From: Cryobacterium algoricola | Lineage (GTDB): Bacteria > Actinomycetota > Actinomycetes > Actinomycetales > Microbacteriaceae | Assembly (NCBI RefSeq): GCF_004402485.1 | Contig: NZ_SOFG01000011.1 | Span: 434,001-498,000, forward strand | DNA length: 64,000 bases | Reading direction: 5' to 3' | Part shown: positions 8,559-18,542 of the stretch, piece after piece | How the letters are laid out: each line of letters opens with the position of its first letter | Numbering within the stretch: the stretch's first letter is position 1 | The notes under the pieces: model-generated | The model's database searches: none | What the model saw: the letters and a program-made list of their open reading frames with translations, nothing else | Told to the model about the DNA's origin: nothing | Made by a program: the position numbers and the translations under genes

Positions 8559-9752
8559 TCAGAACGCCGTCATCCCCGTGAGAGCGCGACCAATCACGAG
8601 CTGGTGGATCTCGTCCGTGCCCTCATAGGTACGGACGGATTCGAGGTTGGCGAGGTGGCGCATCACCGGGAATTCGTTCGTCACTCCGTCGCCACCGAGG
8701 ATCGACCGGGCGAGGCCGGCGATCCGAATGGCCTCGCGCACGCTGTTGAGTTTGCCGACGCTGATCTGTGCTGGGGTGAGGGTGCCGCGTTCCTTGAGCC
8801 GGCCGAGGTGCAGGGCGAGCAGGACGCCCTTCTCGTACTCGACGAGCATGTCGGCGAGTTTGGCCTGGGTCAGTTGCATGGCCCCGATCGGGCGGCCGAA
8901 CACCTCGCGGCTGCGCGACCGGCCGATCGCGGCGTCGAGGCAGCTCCTGGCGGCGCCCATCGCGCCCCAGACGATGCCGAATCTGGCCTCGTTCAGGCAG
9001 CCGAACGGGCCGGAGAGCCCCGTGGCGCCGGGGAGGACGGCATCGCCGGGCAGGCGCACCCCGTCGAGGGTGACGTCGCACTGGATGGAGGCCCGCATCG
9101 AGAGTTTGCCGGCGATCGGTGTGGCCGTGAACCCCGCGGTCTCGGTGGGGACGAGGAATCCGCGCACCCCGGCGTCGGTCTGCGCCCACACCACGGCGAC
9201 GTCTGCGACGCTCGCGAGGCCGATCCAGCGCTTGGTACCCGTGAGCACCCAGTCGTCGCCGTCGCGCCGGGCGATCGTGCGCATCGCGGCAGGGTCGCTG
9301 CCGCCGGTCGGTTCGGTGAGGGCGAAGCAGCCGATGAGCGCGCCCGCCGCCATGCCGGGCAGCCAGCGCTGTTTCTGGTCCTCCGACCCGTACTTGTGGA
9401 TCGCCGACATGGCGAGAGAGCCCTGCACGGAGACGAGGGTGCGCCAGCCGCTGTCGGCAGCCTCGAGTTCGAGGCAGACCAGGCCGTAGCTCACGGCGCT
9501 CGCGCCCGCGCAGCCGTAGCCCTCGAGGTGCATGCCGAGGAAGCCGGCCGCGCCGAGTTCGGCGACGAGCTCGGCGCGGAAGAACCGGTCCTCGAAGTCC
9601 TGCTCGATCGTGGGCAGGATGCGGTTGGTCGCGAACGCGCGGGCCTTGCGCGACCAGACGACCTCCTCGGGAGTGAGGAGTTCGTCGAGATCGAAGACCG
9701 CATCGACGAGCGGGGTGGCGACGAGCGGTGTGGGGCGGCCTGATGCAGTCAC
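8559..9752 (-). CDS. gcdH: Glutaryl-CoA dehydrogenase (acyl-CoA dehydrogenase family)
   Basis: This predicted FAD flavoprotein oxidises and decarboxylates glutaryl-CoA to crotonyl-CoA in lysine/tryptophan/glutarate breakdown. The 397-residue length and several blocks fit GCDH better than other acyl-CoA dehydrogenases: the FAD-binding CFALTEPTGGSDPAAM, the GTKRWIGLAS block and the C-terminal RTYEGTDEIHQLVIGRALTG with the catalytic glutamate. It overlaps the upstream CoA-transferase gene by 4 bp (ATGA), so the two are co-translated. Other short-branched acyl-CoA substrates cannot be excluded. Confidence 0.88.
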   Translation of the reverse strand: MTASGRPTPLVATPLVDAVFDLDELLTPEEVVWSRKARAFATNRILPTIEQDFEDRFFRAELVAELGAAGFLGMHLEGYGCAGASAVSYGLVCLELEAADSGWRTLVSVQGSLAMSAIHKYGSEDQKQRWLPGMAAGALIGCFALTEPTGGSDPAAMRTIARRDGDDWVLTGTKRWIGLASVADVAVVWAQTDAGVRGFLVPTETAGFTATPIAGKLSMRASIQCDVTLDGVRLPGDAVLPGATGLSGPFGCLNEARFGIVWGAMGAARSCLDAAIGRSRSREVFGRPIGAMQLTQAKLADMLVEYEKGVLLALHLGRLKERGTLTPAQISVGKLNSVREAIRIAGLARSILGGDGVTNEFPVMRHLANLESVRTYEGTDEIHQLVIGRALTGMTAF

Positions 9753-11086
9753 GAGAGGTCCTGTTCGGTTCGGCGGAGCGCGGGCGGGGATACGGGAATG
9801 AATGCGGGAACGGACGTGGGAACAGCCATCGATGAAGCTCCGGGTGCGGATGCCGGCGCCGGCGGCTCCGAAGCGGCCTCGCCACCGGCGCGGTGGGCGT
9901 CCGGCTCGAGCCAGCCGGCCCCGGCGTGTTCGCCGAGCCGGGGCGGAAGCAGCCGGTAGCTCGCCGGACGCTCACCGAGGTGGATCGGATTGGCGACCTG
10001 GCGGCTGAGGCGCCGGGGCTCGGTACCCGATCCGAGCTCGACGACGGGCTCGACGCCGAGCCCCGCCGCGAAGGCGAAGGCCTCGCTGATCGAGTTGACC
10101 AGTCCGGCGGGCACCCCGGCATCCGTGAGCGTGTCGACCCAGTGCGCCGCCGGCTGGGTGCGCAGCAGCGCCTCGAGCGCCGGCCTGAGGTCGGCGCGGT
10201 GCCTGACCCGGTCGGCGTTGCCCAGGAAGCGCGGGTCCGCCGCGAGGCCGGGTGCGCCGAGGAGGCGCACGAGCGTGCGGAATTGGGAGTCGGTGCCGAC
10301 GGCGATCACGAGGTCGCGGTCGGCCGCCGCGAAAAGCTCGTACGGGGCGATGCTCGGGTGGGCATTGCCGAGGCGGGCCGGAGAGTGCCCGGTCGCAAGG
10401 GTGCCGGCCGCCTGGTTCGTGAGCGCAGAGAGCAGGGTCGTCAGGAGGTCGACCTCGACCCGCCCGCCGACGGGGCCACCCGCGTCGACGGCACCGGCAT
10501 CGCCCCGGCGGGAGTCGCGTTCGCGGAGCGCGAGCAGGATGCCGCTGAGCGCGTTGAGGCCGGCGAGCACGTCCACGAGGGCGACGCCGACCTTGCTCGG
10601 CTCCCCGTCGGCCGGACCGGTCACGCTCATCAGCCCGCCGACGGCCTGCACGAGGAGGTCGTATCCGGGCAGCCGGGCGCCGGCTCCTGCGCCGAAGCCC
10701 GTGATCGAGCAGTAGACGACGCCGGGGTTCGCGGCACGCACGGCCTCGTAGCCGAGGCCGAACCGTTCCATCACGCCGGGGCGGAAGTTCTCCACCACGA
10801 CATCCGCCGTGGTCGCGAGCCGCCAGGCCGCCGCCCGTCCCTCGTCCGTGCCGAGGTCGCAGACGACCGAACGCTTGTTGCGGTTGACCGCACCGAAGTA
10901 GGTGGACGCGCCCTGGGCATCCGTGGGCGGCAGCCACTGCCGGGTGTCGTCCCCCGCCGGGCTCTCGATCTTGATCACGTCGGCGCCGAAGTCGGCGAGC
11001 ATCATCGTGGCATACGGGCCGGCGAGCACCCGCGAGAAATCGGCAACCCTCAGCCGGGGTGCGCGGGCGGACGGTTCGTGCGACAT
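9749..11086 (-). CDS. CaiB/BaiF (family III) CoA-transferase
   Basis: This 445-residue transferase moves CoA between carboxylic acids through an aspartyl-CoA anhydride. The N-terminal LRVADFSRVLAGPYATMMLA and GADVIKIESP blocks and the PGYDLLVQAVGGLMSVTG region with the likely catalytic Asp define the family. It is the first gene before the coupled glutaryl-CoA dehydrogenase, which suggests that it activates glutarate to glutaryl-CoA, as the SUGCT-type enzymes do. A proline/alanine-rich tail of about 50 residues is non-conserved. It diverges from a second GntR regulator. Confidence 0.87.
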   Translation of the reverse strand: MSHEPSARAPRLRVADFSRVLAGPYATMMLADFGADVIKIESPAGDDTRQWLPPTDAQGASTYFGAVNRNKRSVVCDLGTDEGRAAAWRLATTADVVVENFRPGVMERFGLGYEAVRAANPGVVYCSITGFGAGAGARLPGYDLLVQAVGGLMSVTGPADGEPSKVGVALVDVLAGLNALSGILLALRERDSRRGDAGAVDAGGPVGGRVEVDLLTTLLSALTNQAAGTLATGHSPARLGNAHPSIAPYELFAAADRDLVIAVGTDSQFRTLVRLLGAPGLAADPRFLGNADRVRHRADLRPALEALLRTQPAAHWVDTLTDAGVPAGLVNSISEAFAFAAGLGVEPVVELGSGTEPRRLSRQVANPIHLGERPASYRLLPPRLGEHAGAGWLEPDAHRAGGEAASEPPAPASAPGASSMAVPTSVPAFIPVSPPALRRTEQDLS

Positions 11087-11223
11087 CAGCTCACCTCGGT
11101 CCCCATCGACGCGTCCGGTCGGCCACAGCGACAGGACTCAGTTGTGATCCTATACCGAATGTTTTTGATTCCGGCACCCGTCTGGCCGCTCCCAGCATGC
11201 CACCGTCGGCTACATTGAAGTCT

Positions 11224-12000
11224 ATGGAGGCACAGCTGCGACCCGGCGCCCGGGAGGCGATCTTCGCCCAGCTCATCGAGGCCGGCCGGGCCGAGCAGGT
11301 CGCCCGACGCCTCACCGATGCCATCATCCTCGGCGTGCTCACCTCGGGCGAACGCCTGCCGAGCGAGCAGGAACTCGCCCGCCGATTCGGGGTCGCCCTG
11401 ATCACGGTCCGCGAGGGCCTCGTTATCCTGCGCGAGTCCGGCCTCGTCGAGACCCGTCGCGGCCGCGGCGGCGGCAGCTTCGTGATCCAGGCGGATGCCC
11501 CGGACGAGACGCTCCTGCACACCCGGCTCCGGGGCGTCGCCCACGTCGAGCTCTCCGACCTCGCGGTCTACTTTTCCACCATCGTCGAAGGGTGCGCGGA
11601 ACGGGCGGCCCTCCGCGCGGCGCCGAACGACGCCGACCGGCTCTCCGAGTGGCTTGCCCAGGCCGACTGGGACCGGGATGCGGGCGCGCGCGCCAACGCC
11701 GGCGGCTTCTACCTCGAGCTCGCGGTGCTCAGCCAGTCGGCGCGGCTCGTGCGCGAGCAGGTCCGGCTGCAGGCCGAGTTCGGTCCGCTGCTCCTGCTCG
11801 GGCTCGTCGACCCGTCGATGCGCGCCAGGGTCGCGGCCTGCAACGCGGACGTCGTCGCGGCGATCCGGGCCGGCGACGGGCCGCTCGCCCGCACCCTCGT
11901 CGCCGGTCAAGTGCGCGACCTGGCCGAGTGGCTGCACGCGGCGAAGACCAGGATCGAACGGGGAGGAACGCTCCATGCTGCATCCGCTGTCAGCGCCTGA
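11224..12000 (+). CDS. GntR/FadR-family regulator
   Basis: This 258-residue regulator has a winged HTH at about residues 18-85 (SGERLPSEQELARRFGVALI, then TVREGLVILRESG) followed by an FCD-type helical ligand domain. The ATG at 11224 is chosen because homology begins there; an open extension upstream lacks similarity. It overlaps the Cache gene by 26 bp. It probably controls the downstream aldehyde dehydrogenase and permease genes, and possibly the divergent CoA-transferase operon. The AT-rich gap 11140-11180 likely holds the promoters. Confidence 0.86.
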   Translation: MEAQLRPGAREAIFAQLIEAGRAEQVARRLTDAIILGVLTSGERLPSEQELARRFGVALITVREGLVILRESGLVETRRGRGGGSFVIQADAPDETLLHTRLRGVAHVELSDLAVYFSTIVEGCAERAALRAAPNDADRLSEWLAQADWDRDAGARANAGGFYLELAVLSQSARLVREQVRLQAEFGPLLLLGLVDPSMRARVAACNADVVAAIRAGDGPLARTLVAGQVRDLAEWLHAAKTRIERGGTLHAASAVSA

Positions 12001-12754
12001 CGTGCCGAGCGCGTCGCCGGACGCACTCGCACCCGTGGCCTCCGCCGTGGGCGCCGCGTTCGCCGACGTGTTCCTGGTGCTCGACGACTGGCGCGATCGC
12101 GTCGCCGCCGCGGTCCCCGGTGCGACGACGGCCGAACTCGACGCCCTCGTGGAATCCCTCGTCGTGCCCACGCTCTTCGGCGGTGCGGCACCGGAGGGCT
12201 CCCCCATGCTCCTGGTCGGCGCTGGGTTCATCGCGGCAGCGGGCTATCGGCCCGGCCGCCCCGCGCACTTCGCCTGGTGGCTCGGGCCCCTCGCCTCGAA
12301 CCCCCTGCTCGGTACGACGCTCGCGCCCACCCGGCTCGACCTCGCCGCCCGGGTGCACACCGAATACCTGCGCGACTTCCGCGGCCTCGAGTGGTACCGG
12401 GTGCCGGAGGCCACCGGGCAAGCGCATGTGACGGGTCCGTACGTCGACCACCTGTGCACCTTCGACTTCATCGTCACCCTCACCCTTCCCGTCCTCGCCG
12501 ACGGCCGCATGGTCGGAGTGATCGGGGCGGACGTGTCGGTCACCCGGCTCGAGCAGGCGCTGCTGCCGGTGCTGCTCGGGCTCGATGCGCCCGCCGCCCT
12601 CGTCAACTCGGTCGGCCGCGTGCTGATCTCGACGGAAGCTTCGCTCGCCGCCGGGGACATCGTGCCTGACCCGCGGCATCCGCTCGCGGCCTACGACCGG
12701 ATGCCCTGCGCCGGGATCCCGTTCGACGTGATCGCCCGGCGCCCACCGAAATAA
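11975..12754 (+). CDS. Stand-alone cytosolic Cache-domain protein
   Basis: This 259-residue protein resembles PDC/Cache sensor domains: [11 protein letters not shown] at the start, then [20 protein letters not shown] and [20 protein letters not shown], the typical Cache core ending. It has no signal peptide, membrane helix or output domain, unlike classical Cache receptors. The ATG at 11975 follows GGGAGGAACG. It overlaps the end of the GntR gene, so the two are translationally coupled. It may bind the amine or aldehyde substrate of the neighbouring pathway and act with GntR; this is inference. Confidence 0.72.
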   Translation: MLHPLSAPDVPSASPDALAPVASAVGAAFADVFLVLDDWRDRVAAAVPGATTAELDALVESLVVPTLFGGAAPEGSPMLLVGAGFIAAAGYRPGRPAHFAWWLGPLASNPLLGTTLAPTRLDLAARVHTEYLRDFRGLEWYRVPEATGQAHVTGPYVDHLCTFDFIVTLTLPVLADGRMVGVIGADVSVTRLEQALLPVLLGLDAPAALVNSVGRVLISTEASLAAGDIVPDPRHPLAAYDRMPCAGIPFDVIARRPPK

Positions 12755-12861
12755 AAGATTGTATTTGGGATGATTTAGGGTATCGTCGGCCTCTGGGGAA
12801 TTCCGCCCCGGGCGCCGTGGCCCTCGCCAGCGCCGACCAGCCGTTTGGGAAAGGCCCGCGC
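12755..12861 (+). promoter_or_regulatory. AT-rich leader before the aldehyde dehydrogenase gene
   Basis: The gap starts with an AT-rich tract (about 12752-12784, with TTGTAT and TAGGGTAT) that stands out in a GC-rich region and is a likely promoter for the dehydrogenase-permease pair. An operator could not be assigned. Confidence 0.35.
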
Positions 12862-14295
12862 ATGTCCATCCGTGAACTCCGTAACTTCGTCAACGGGCAG
12901 TACGTCGAGTCCGCAGCGAGCGAGCAGCTCGACATCGTGAACCCCGCCACCGAGGAGGTCTACGCGCGCACGCCGGTGTCGACCGAAGCGGATGTCGCCT
13001 CCGCGTACTCCGCAGCGGCGACCGCCTTCGAGACGTGGGGCGAGACCACGCCCGGCGAACGCCAGCTCGCCCTGCTGAAGTTCGCCGACGCCCTCTCGGA
13101 GCGCGCGGAGGAGATCGCCGACGTCGAGAGCGAAAACACCGGAAAGCCGCGGGCCGGCCTCGTCGGCGACGAAGTCGAGGTCATGATCGACCAGGTGCGT
13201 TTCTTCGCCGGCGCCGCGCGCGTGCTCGAGGGCAAGTCGGGCGGCGAGTACCTGAAGGACCACACCTCGTTCATCCGGCGGGAGCCGATCGGCGTGATCG
13301 GGCAGGTCACCCCCTGGAATTACCCGATGATGATGGCGATCTGGAAGATCGCCCCCGCTCTCGCGGCGGGCAACGCCGTCGTGCTGAAGCCCTCTGACTC
13401 GACGCCCGTCTCGACCCTGCTCCTCGCCGAGATCGCCGCGGAGTTCTTCCCGGCCGGCGTCTTCAACGTCGTCACGGGAAACCGCGACACCGGCCGCGCC
13501 CTCGTCGCCGACCGAACACCGCAGATGGTGTCGATCACCGGGTCGGTCCGGGCCGGCATGGAGGTCGCGGGGACCGCGGCGCTCGACGTCAAGCGCGTGC
13601 ACCTCGAGCTCGGCGGCAAGGCCCCCGTCATCGTGTTCGACGACGCCGATATCGACGCAGCCGTCGAGGGCATCGCGACGGCGGCGTTCTACAACGGCGG
13701 CCAGGACTGCACCGCGGCCACCCGGGTGCTCGTGCAGGCCGGGATCCACGACGAGTTCGTGGCCGCACTCGCGGCGTACGCCCGCGTGAACGCGCGGACC
13801 GGAGGCCCGCGCGAGGACGGCATCCTCTTCGGGGCGCTCTCGAGCGCCGACCAGCTCGCCCGCGTGCAGGGCGTCATCGAGCGCCTGCCCGACCACGCGA
13901 ACATCGCTCTCGGCGGGCAGCGCCAGGGCAGCCTCGGCTACTTCCACGAGGCGACGATCGTGTCGAACCTGCGGCAGGGCGACGACGCGGTGCAGAACGA
14001 GATCTTCGGGCCGGTCATCACGGCGCAGAAGTTCACCGACGAGGCCGAGGCGCTGGCCTGGGCGAACGACGTGCAGTACGGACTAGCCTCCTCGGTCTGG
14101 ACGAAGGACCACGCGCGGGCGATGCGGATGGCCAAGCGCCTCGACTTCGGCTGCGTCTGGATCAACACGCACATCCCGCTCGTCGCCGAGATGCCGCACG
14201 GCGGCTTCAAGCACTCCGGCTACGGCAAGGACCTCTCGATGTACGGCCTCGAGGACTACACCCGGATCAAGCACGTGATGAGCTACATCGGCTGA
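12862..14295 (+). CDS. Aldehyde dehydrogenase, gamma-aminobutyraldehyde type
   Basis: This is a 477-residue NAD(P)-dependent aldehyde dehydrogenase. The ALDH landmarks are all present: [20 protein letters not shown], the catalytic glutamate in LELGGKAP, the catalytic cysteine in [10 protein letters not shown] and EIFGPVI. The C-terminal [27 protein letters not shown] resembles PatD-type gamma-aminobutyraldehyde dehydrogenases of putrescine catabolism. The ATG at 12862 is chosen because homology begins there and AAAGG precedes it. An upstream GTG at 12817 would add 15 unconserved residues. The downstream permease supports amine or amino-acid catabolism. Confidence 0.88.
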   Translation: MSIRELRNFVNGQYVESAASEQLDIVNPATEEVYARTPVSTEADVASAYSAAATAFETWGETTPGERQLALLKFADALSERAEEIADVESENTGKPRAGLVGDEVEVMIDQVRFFAGAARVLEGKSGGEYLKDHTSFIRREPIGVIGQVTPWNYPMMMAIWKIAPALAAGNAVVLKPSDSTPVSTLLLAEIAAEFFPAGVFNVVTGNRDTGRALVADRTPQMVSITGSVRAGMEVAGTAALDVKRVHLELGGKAPVIVFDDADIDAAVEGIATAAFYNGGQDCTAATRVLVQAGIHDEFVAALAAYARVNARTGGPREDGILFGALSSADQLARVQGVIERLPDHANIALGGQRQGSLGYFHEATIVSNLRQGDDAVQNEIFGPVITAQKFTDEAEALAWANDVQYGLASSVWTKDHARAMRMAKRLDFGCVWINTHIPLVAEMPHGGFKHSGYGKDLSMYGLEDYTRIKHVMSYIG

Positions 14296-14410
14296 TCCCC
14301 CCTGTCCGGGGAATACATCCGGTTCTATAGCTTTGTCGCGGCGGTGTCACTATGTTGGGCACACACGCCCTGCCGACGACGTCGGGGCGCACCACAGCCG
14401 GAAGGTCATG

Positions 14411-15973
14411 ATGAGCGCAGAACAGCCGGGGAAGTCGCCCGCCGCGAAGGGGATCGGCGACCAGGAGCACCTCAGGGTGCTCGGGTACGAGGATTCCTTC
14501 CACCGTTCGATGTCGCTGTGGGCGAACTTCGCCCTCGGCTTCACCTACCTCTCGCCGCTCGTCGGCGTGTACTCCCTCTTCGCGCTCGCCCTCAGCACGG
14601 GCGGGCCGCCCTCGATCTTCTGGATCGTGATCGTGGGAGCCGGCCAGCTGCTCGTCGCCCTCGTCTTCGGCGAGGTGGTCTCGCAGTACCCGATCGCCGG
14701 CGGCATCTATCCGTGGACCCGCCGGCTCTGGGGCAAGCGCTACGCCTGGATGGCCGCCTGGGTCTATGTCTGGGCGATGCTCGTCACGATCACCGCGGTC
14801 GCCGAGTTCGGCAGCGGCTTCCTCGGCAGCCTGATCGACGCGCCGGTCACGAAGGAGGTCACGCTGGGCCTCTCGGTGCTGTTCCTGCTGGTGGCGTTCG
14901 CGTTCAATTTCTCGGGCACGAAGATGCTCGGCCGGGTCGCCAGGATCGGCCTCGCCGCCGAGCTCATCGGCGTGATCGGGCTCGGGCTCTACCTGCTGAT
15001 CTTCCAGCGCAAGCAGGAGTTCAGCGTCTTCTTCAGCACGATGGGTGTCGAGGGCGACGGCAACTACGCCGTCGCGTTCCTCGGCGCGGCCCTTGCCGGC
15101 CTGTTCCTGTTCTACGGCTTCGAAGCCTGCGGGGACGTGGCCGAGGAGGTCGCGAACCCAGCCAGGGGCATCCCGCGGGCCATGATCCTGACCATTCTCG
15201 TCGGCGGGGTCTCGGCGCTGTTCTCCTTCGGCGGCTACGTGATGGCGGCGCCCGACCTGCAGGCTGTGGTCGACGGCAACGACATCGACCCGATCCCGGC
15301 GATCCTCGAGGCCTCGCTCGGAACGGTCGGCGCCAAGCTCTTCCTCGTGATCGCGATCACGGCCTTCCTGTCCTGCGTACTGAGCCTGCAGGCCGCAGCC
15401 AGCCGGCTGATGTTCTCCTTCGCCCGCGACGGGATGATCCCCGGCCACGCCTGGCTCTCCAAGGTCAGCCCGCGCACCGCCGTCCCGGTGAACGCGCTGA
15501 TCGTCGCCTGTTCGATCCCGCTCGCGCTCTGCCTGCTGATCTACGCGGGCGGCAGCCTCACCCAGATCACGGCGTTCGCGGTGATCGGCATCTACGTCGC
15601 GTTCCAGGCCGTCGTGCTCGCCGCTCTCCGCCAGCGGATCAAGGGCTGGCGCCCCGCCGGCCCGTTCAACCTCGGCAGGGCCGGGATCGTCGTCAACATC
15701 GTCGCCCTCGCCTACGGGGTCTTCGCGATGGTGCTCCTGGCGCTGCCCGGAAAGACCGGGGTCTTCCTCGACGACTGGATCGTGCTGATCGGCCTCGCGG
15801 TCGTGATGGGCGCAGGGTTGCTCTACCTGTTCATCGCGAAGCCGCACACCAACTCGCACCAGCCGGAGGGCGACGCGATCGCGGTCGCGGCGCTGCTCCG
15901 GGCGCACCCGGGCAATGCCGCGCCCGCGCCCGCCGCCCCGGGAAAGTCGAGCCCGACATCCGTCTCTGACTGA
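14411..15973 (+). CDS. APC-superfamily amino-acid/polyamine permease
   Basis: This is a 520-residue inner-membrane transporter with about 12 hydrophobic helices. It opens with the family stretch FALGFTYLSPLVGVYSLFAL and carries the conserved GFEACGDVAEEVANPARGIP block, both typical of GABA/polyamine/amino-acid permeases. Two ATG codons are adjacent (14408 and 14411); the second is better spaced from GGAAGG. It follows the aminobutyraldehyde dehydrogenase and probably imports the substrate of that pathway. Its gene ends 172 bp before the convergent rplA. Confidence 0.88.
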   Translation: MSAEQPGKSPAAKGIGDQEHLRVLGYEDSFHRSMSLWANFALGFTYLSPLVGVYSLFALALSTGGPPSIFWIVIVGAGQLLVALVFGEVVSQYPIAGGIYPWTRRLWGKRYAWMAAWVYVWAMLVTITAVAEFGSGFLGSLIDAPVTKEVTLGLSVLFLLVAFAFNFSGTKMLGRVARIGLAAELIGVIGLGLYLLIFQRKQEFSVFFSTMGVEGDGNYAVAFLGAALAGLFLFYGFEACGDVAEEVANPARGIPRAMILTILVGGVSALFSFGGYVMAAPDLQAVVDGNDIDPIPAILEASLGTVGAKLFLVIAITAFLSCVLSLQAAASRLMFSFARDGMIPGHAWLSKVSPRTAVPVNALIVACSIPLALCLLIYAGGSLTQITAFAVIGIYVAFQAVVLAALRQRIKGWRPAGPFNLGRAGIVVNIVALAYGVFAMVLLALPGKTGVFLDDWIVLIGLAVVMGAGLLYLFIAKPHTNSHQPEGDAIAVAALLRAHPGNAAPAPAAPGKSSPTSVSD

Positions 15974-16011
15974 CCCCACCGCCGGACGCCGACGCGGCTC
16001 GCGCGCCATCT

Positions 16012-16051
16012 CCGCCGCTTCGCGCCTGGCATGCCTGGCGCGGAGCGGCGG
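16012..16051. repeat. Palindromic REP-like element, copy 1
   Basis: A 40-bp near-perfect palindrome is centred on GGCATGCC, with arms CCGCCGCTTCGCGCC and GGCGCGGAGCGGCGG. Flanking GCGCGCC and GGGGCGCGCGG extend the symmetry. The same core recurs at about 29326-29365 and 45957-45995. It is a dispersed intergenic repeat. Confidence 0.8.
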
Positions 16052-16091
16052 AAGGGGCGCGCGGCGCTTCGGACGGGCGGATGCGCCGGGT

Positions 16092-16129
16092 ACAACGAAG
16101 GGCCCGTCTTGCGACGGGCCCTTCGTTGT
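16092..16129. terminator. Bidirectional hairpin after rplA
   Basis: A perfect 17-bp stem (16092-16108 with 16113-16129, core AAGGGCCCGTC) has a 4-base loop. It lies between the convergent permease gene and the rplK-rplA operon. The lack of a T-tract is common in high-GC actinobacteria. Confidence 0.8.
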
Positions 16130-16145
16130 GGTGCCGGTGTGGTGC

Positions 16146-16835
16146 TTAGATGGCGTTGACGTCGAGCGGGATGCCCGGTCCGAAGGTCGTCGAGACGGCG
16201 CCCTTCATGACGTAGCGGCCCTTGGACGAGCTCGGCTTGAGGCGGACGATCTCCTCGAGTGCTGCCGTGATGTTCTCGTTCAGCTGCTCGGCGGTGAAGG
16301 ATGCCTTGCCGACGACGAACTGCACGTTGGCGTGCTTGTCGACGCGGAACGCGATCTTGCCGCCCTTGATGTCGTTGACGGCGCGGGCGACGTCGGTCGT
16401 GACCGTTCCGGTCTTCGGGTTCGGCATGAGGCCACGCGGGCCGAGGACCTTACCGAGACGACCGACCTTGCCCATGAGCTCCGGGGTCGAAACCGCGGAG
16501 TCGAAGGAGGTGTAACCGGCGGCGACCTTCTCGATGAGCTCGTCGCCACCGACCTCGTCGGCGCCGGCAGCCAGGGCTGCTTCGGCCGCGGGGCCCGTTG
16601 CGAAGACGATGACGCGCGACACGCGGCCGGTACCGTGAGGAAGAATAACGGTTCCGCGGACCATCTGGTCAGCCTTGCGCGGGTCGACGCCGAGCTTCAA
16701 CGCGACCTCGATGGTCGAGTTGAAGTTCGCGGAGCCGGTCTCCCGGGCAATCGCGACGGCTTCGGTGGGGGTGTAGAACTTGTCGGCCTCGATCTTCTCG
16801 GCCGCGGCCCGGTAGGCCTTTGACTTCTGTGCCAT
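16146..16835 (-). CDS. rplA: 50S ribosomal protein L1
   Basis: This 229-residue protein binds 23S rRNA at the L1 stalk and, in many bacteria, represses its own operon mRNA. The sequence carries typical L1 blocks: [15 protein letters not shown], the [19 protein letters not shown] block and [20 protein letters not shown] precedes the ATG. It follows rplK by 89 bp in the conserved order secE-nusG-rplK-rplA. Confidence 0.98.
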   Translation of the reverse strand: MAQKSKAYRAAAEKIEADKFYTPTEAVAIARETGSANFNSTIEVALKLGVDPRKADQMVRGTVILPHGTGRVSRVIVFATGPAAEAALAAGADEVGGDELIEKVAAGYTSFDSAVSTPELMGKVGRLGKVLGPRGLMPNPKTGTVTTDVARAVNDIKGGKIAFRVDKHANVQFVVGKASFTAEQLNENITAALEEIVRLKPSSSKGRYVMKGAVSTTFGPGIPLDVNAI

Positions 16836-16924
16836 GTGAATCTCCTGTATATAAAGATTTGAGAGTGTGGTGCGAGCCTGGCCGGCTCTTCCACGTACTG
16901 CTGGTGGCGGATGCCTGGTAAGGG

Positions 16925-17356
16925 TTAGGCCTCGACCGTAACGCCCATGGAGCGTGCGGTGCCGGCGATGATCTTCGCGGCGGCGTCGATGTCGTTGGCG
17001 TTGAGGTCAACCATCTTCGCTTCGGCGATCTCGCGGACCTGCGCCTGGGTGAGCTTGGCCACCTTGACGGTGTGCGGGGTGCCGCTGCCCTTGGCAACGC
17101 CGGTCGCCTTCTTGATGAGCTCCGCCGCCGGCGGGGTCTTCAGGATGAAAGTGAAGGAACGGTCGTCGTACACGGTGATCTCAACCGGGATGACGTTGCC
17201 GCGCTGGGATTCGGTCTGGGCGTTGTATGCCTTGCAGAATTCCATGATGTTCACGCCGTGCTGACCCAGTGCCGGCCCGATGGGCGGTGCGGGGTTTGCG
17301 GCGCCGGCCTTGATCTGAAGCTTGATCAGACCAGTAACCTTCTTCTTCGGTGCCAT
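16925..17356 (-). CDS. rplK: 50S ribosomal protein L11
   Basis: This 143-residue protein of the GTPase-associated centre has the full family sequence. Landmarks are the [21 protein letters not shown]-terminus with the [13 protein letters not shown] motif, the [12 protein letters not shown] linker and the C-terminal [13 protein letters not shown] that binds 23S rRNA. It is separated from nusG by 84 bp and is followed by rplA on the same strand. Confidence 0.98.
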   Translation of the reverse strand: MAPKKKVTGLIKLQIKAGAANPAPPIGPALGQHGVNIMEFCKAYNAQTESQRGNVIPVEITVYDDRSFTFILKTPPAAELIKKATGVAKGSGTPHTVKVAKLTQAQVREIAEAKMVDLNANDIDAAAKIIAGTARSMGVTVEA

Positions 17357-17440
17357 GATTCTTCCTTCTTTTATGATGACGAGCGGCCGTGAGGCAACTC
17401 TCCCGGTGGCCCGGACGGGCCCCGGTGGTGGGGAAACTTA

Positions 17441-18439
17441 CTAAAGCTTGGTGACCTGGTCGAAGCTGAGCTCGACCGGGGTCTCACGCTCGAACAGGGA
17501 GACGAGGACGATGAGCTTGCCGCTCTCCGCCTTGATCTCGCTGATCGTGCCGGGCAGGCCCGCGAACGAGCCTTCCTTGATCGTGATGGTCTCGCCGATT
17601 TCGTAGTCGATCTCGGCGGGCAGTGCGCGGGTCGCGATCTTGCCGTGCGTGCCTGCGCCCTTGGCGGACGGCACGTCCTGGATCTCGACGAGGCTCTTCA
17701 GCATGCCGAAGGCCTCCTCGAAGCGCAGCGGCGTCGGGTTGTGCGCGTTGCCGACGAAGCCGGTGACGCCCGGCGTGTGCCGGACGACGGACCAGCTGTC
17801 CTCGTTGAGGTCCATGCGGACGAGCACGTATCCGGGGATACGTACGCGGGTGACCATCTTGCGCTGGCCGTTCTTGATCTCGACGACGTCTTCCATCGGA
17901 ACCTCGACCTGGTAGATGAAATCTTCCATGGCCATCGACTGCTTGCGGTTCTCGATGTTCGACTTCACGCGACGCTCGAAGCCGGCGTAGGAGTGGATGA
18001 CGAACCACTTGCCGGGCTGGAAGCGGAGTTCCTTGCGGAACTCGGCGTATGGGTCTTCGTCCACGGCTTCGACGGGTGCACCGGCGGCGTCAGCCGCGTC
18101 GGCCTCTGCATCGGCGTCGTCCGCGACCGCGTCGACCTCTTCTTCGTCGTCGACGGCTTCGGCGGCGGCTTCTGCCTCGTCGATGGAGTCGATGTCGAGG
18201 GCGTCGTCGACGAGCGCGTCGGCCGTGGGGTCGACCGCGCCGGCGAGGGCGTCGAGTGCGGCGTCGAGGTTGTCTTCAACGCCGACGCTGGGGTCGAAGA
18301 CGTGGACGGCAACCTGTTCGGCGGCTTCCACGGACTCTTCTTCCGCTTCGAGGACGTTGCCTTCCTGTGCTTCGTCGTCGTCGGACGCCTGCTCGGCTGC
18401 GGTGGCCCAGTCAACGTCGTCGTGATTCGTCTCAGTCAC
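17441..18439 (-). CDS. nusG: Transcription termination/antitermination factor NusG
   Basis: NusG binds RNA polymerase and links transcription to termination and translation. The 332-residue protein starts with about 140 acidic, Ala/Asp/Glu-rich residues that are low-complexity and likely disordered. The NGN domain then begins at [20 protein letters not shown]. The KOW domain lies near the C-terminus ([20 protein letters not shown]). Actinobacterial NusG proteins often have such acidic extensions, though this one is long. Translation starts at GTG 18439. It forms part of secE-nusG-rplK-rplA. Confidence 0.97.
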   Translation of the reverse strand: MTETNHDDVDWATAAEQASDDDEAQEGNVLEAEEESVEAAEQVAVHVFDPSVGVEDNLDAALDALAGAVDPTADALVDDALDIDSIDEAEAAAEAVDDEEEVDAVADDADAEADAADAAGAPVEAVDEDPYAEFRKELRFQPGKWFVIHSYAGFERRVKSNIENRKQSMAMEDFIYQVEVPMEDVVEIKNGQRKMVTRVRIPGYVLVRMDLNEDSWSVVRHTPGVTGFVGNAHNPTPLRFEEAFGMLKSLVEIQDVPSAKGAGTHGKIATRALPAEIDYEIGETITIKEGSFAGLPGTISEIKAESGKLIVLVSLFERETPVELSFDQVTKL

Positions 18440-18542
18440 TAAATCTCAATCCTTATGTAGTGCGCGGGCACGAAGACGTGTCCCGCGCAGCGTTGCCGTG
18501 AATCCTGGCCATGCGGTCTCGCCGCCGGTGGGCGGCTGCCGG

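Noticed and set aside
12817..12861. Upstream GTG start for the aldehyde dehydrogenase
   Set aside because: The added 15 residues are not conserved in the family and there is no ribosome site.
14267..16009. Long open frame antisense to the permease gene
   Set aside because: It is Arg/Asp/Glu-rich with no domain, as expected of a mirror frame in high-GC DNA; the permease has clear motifs.
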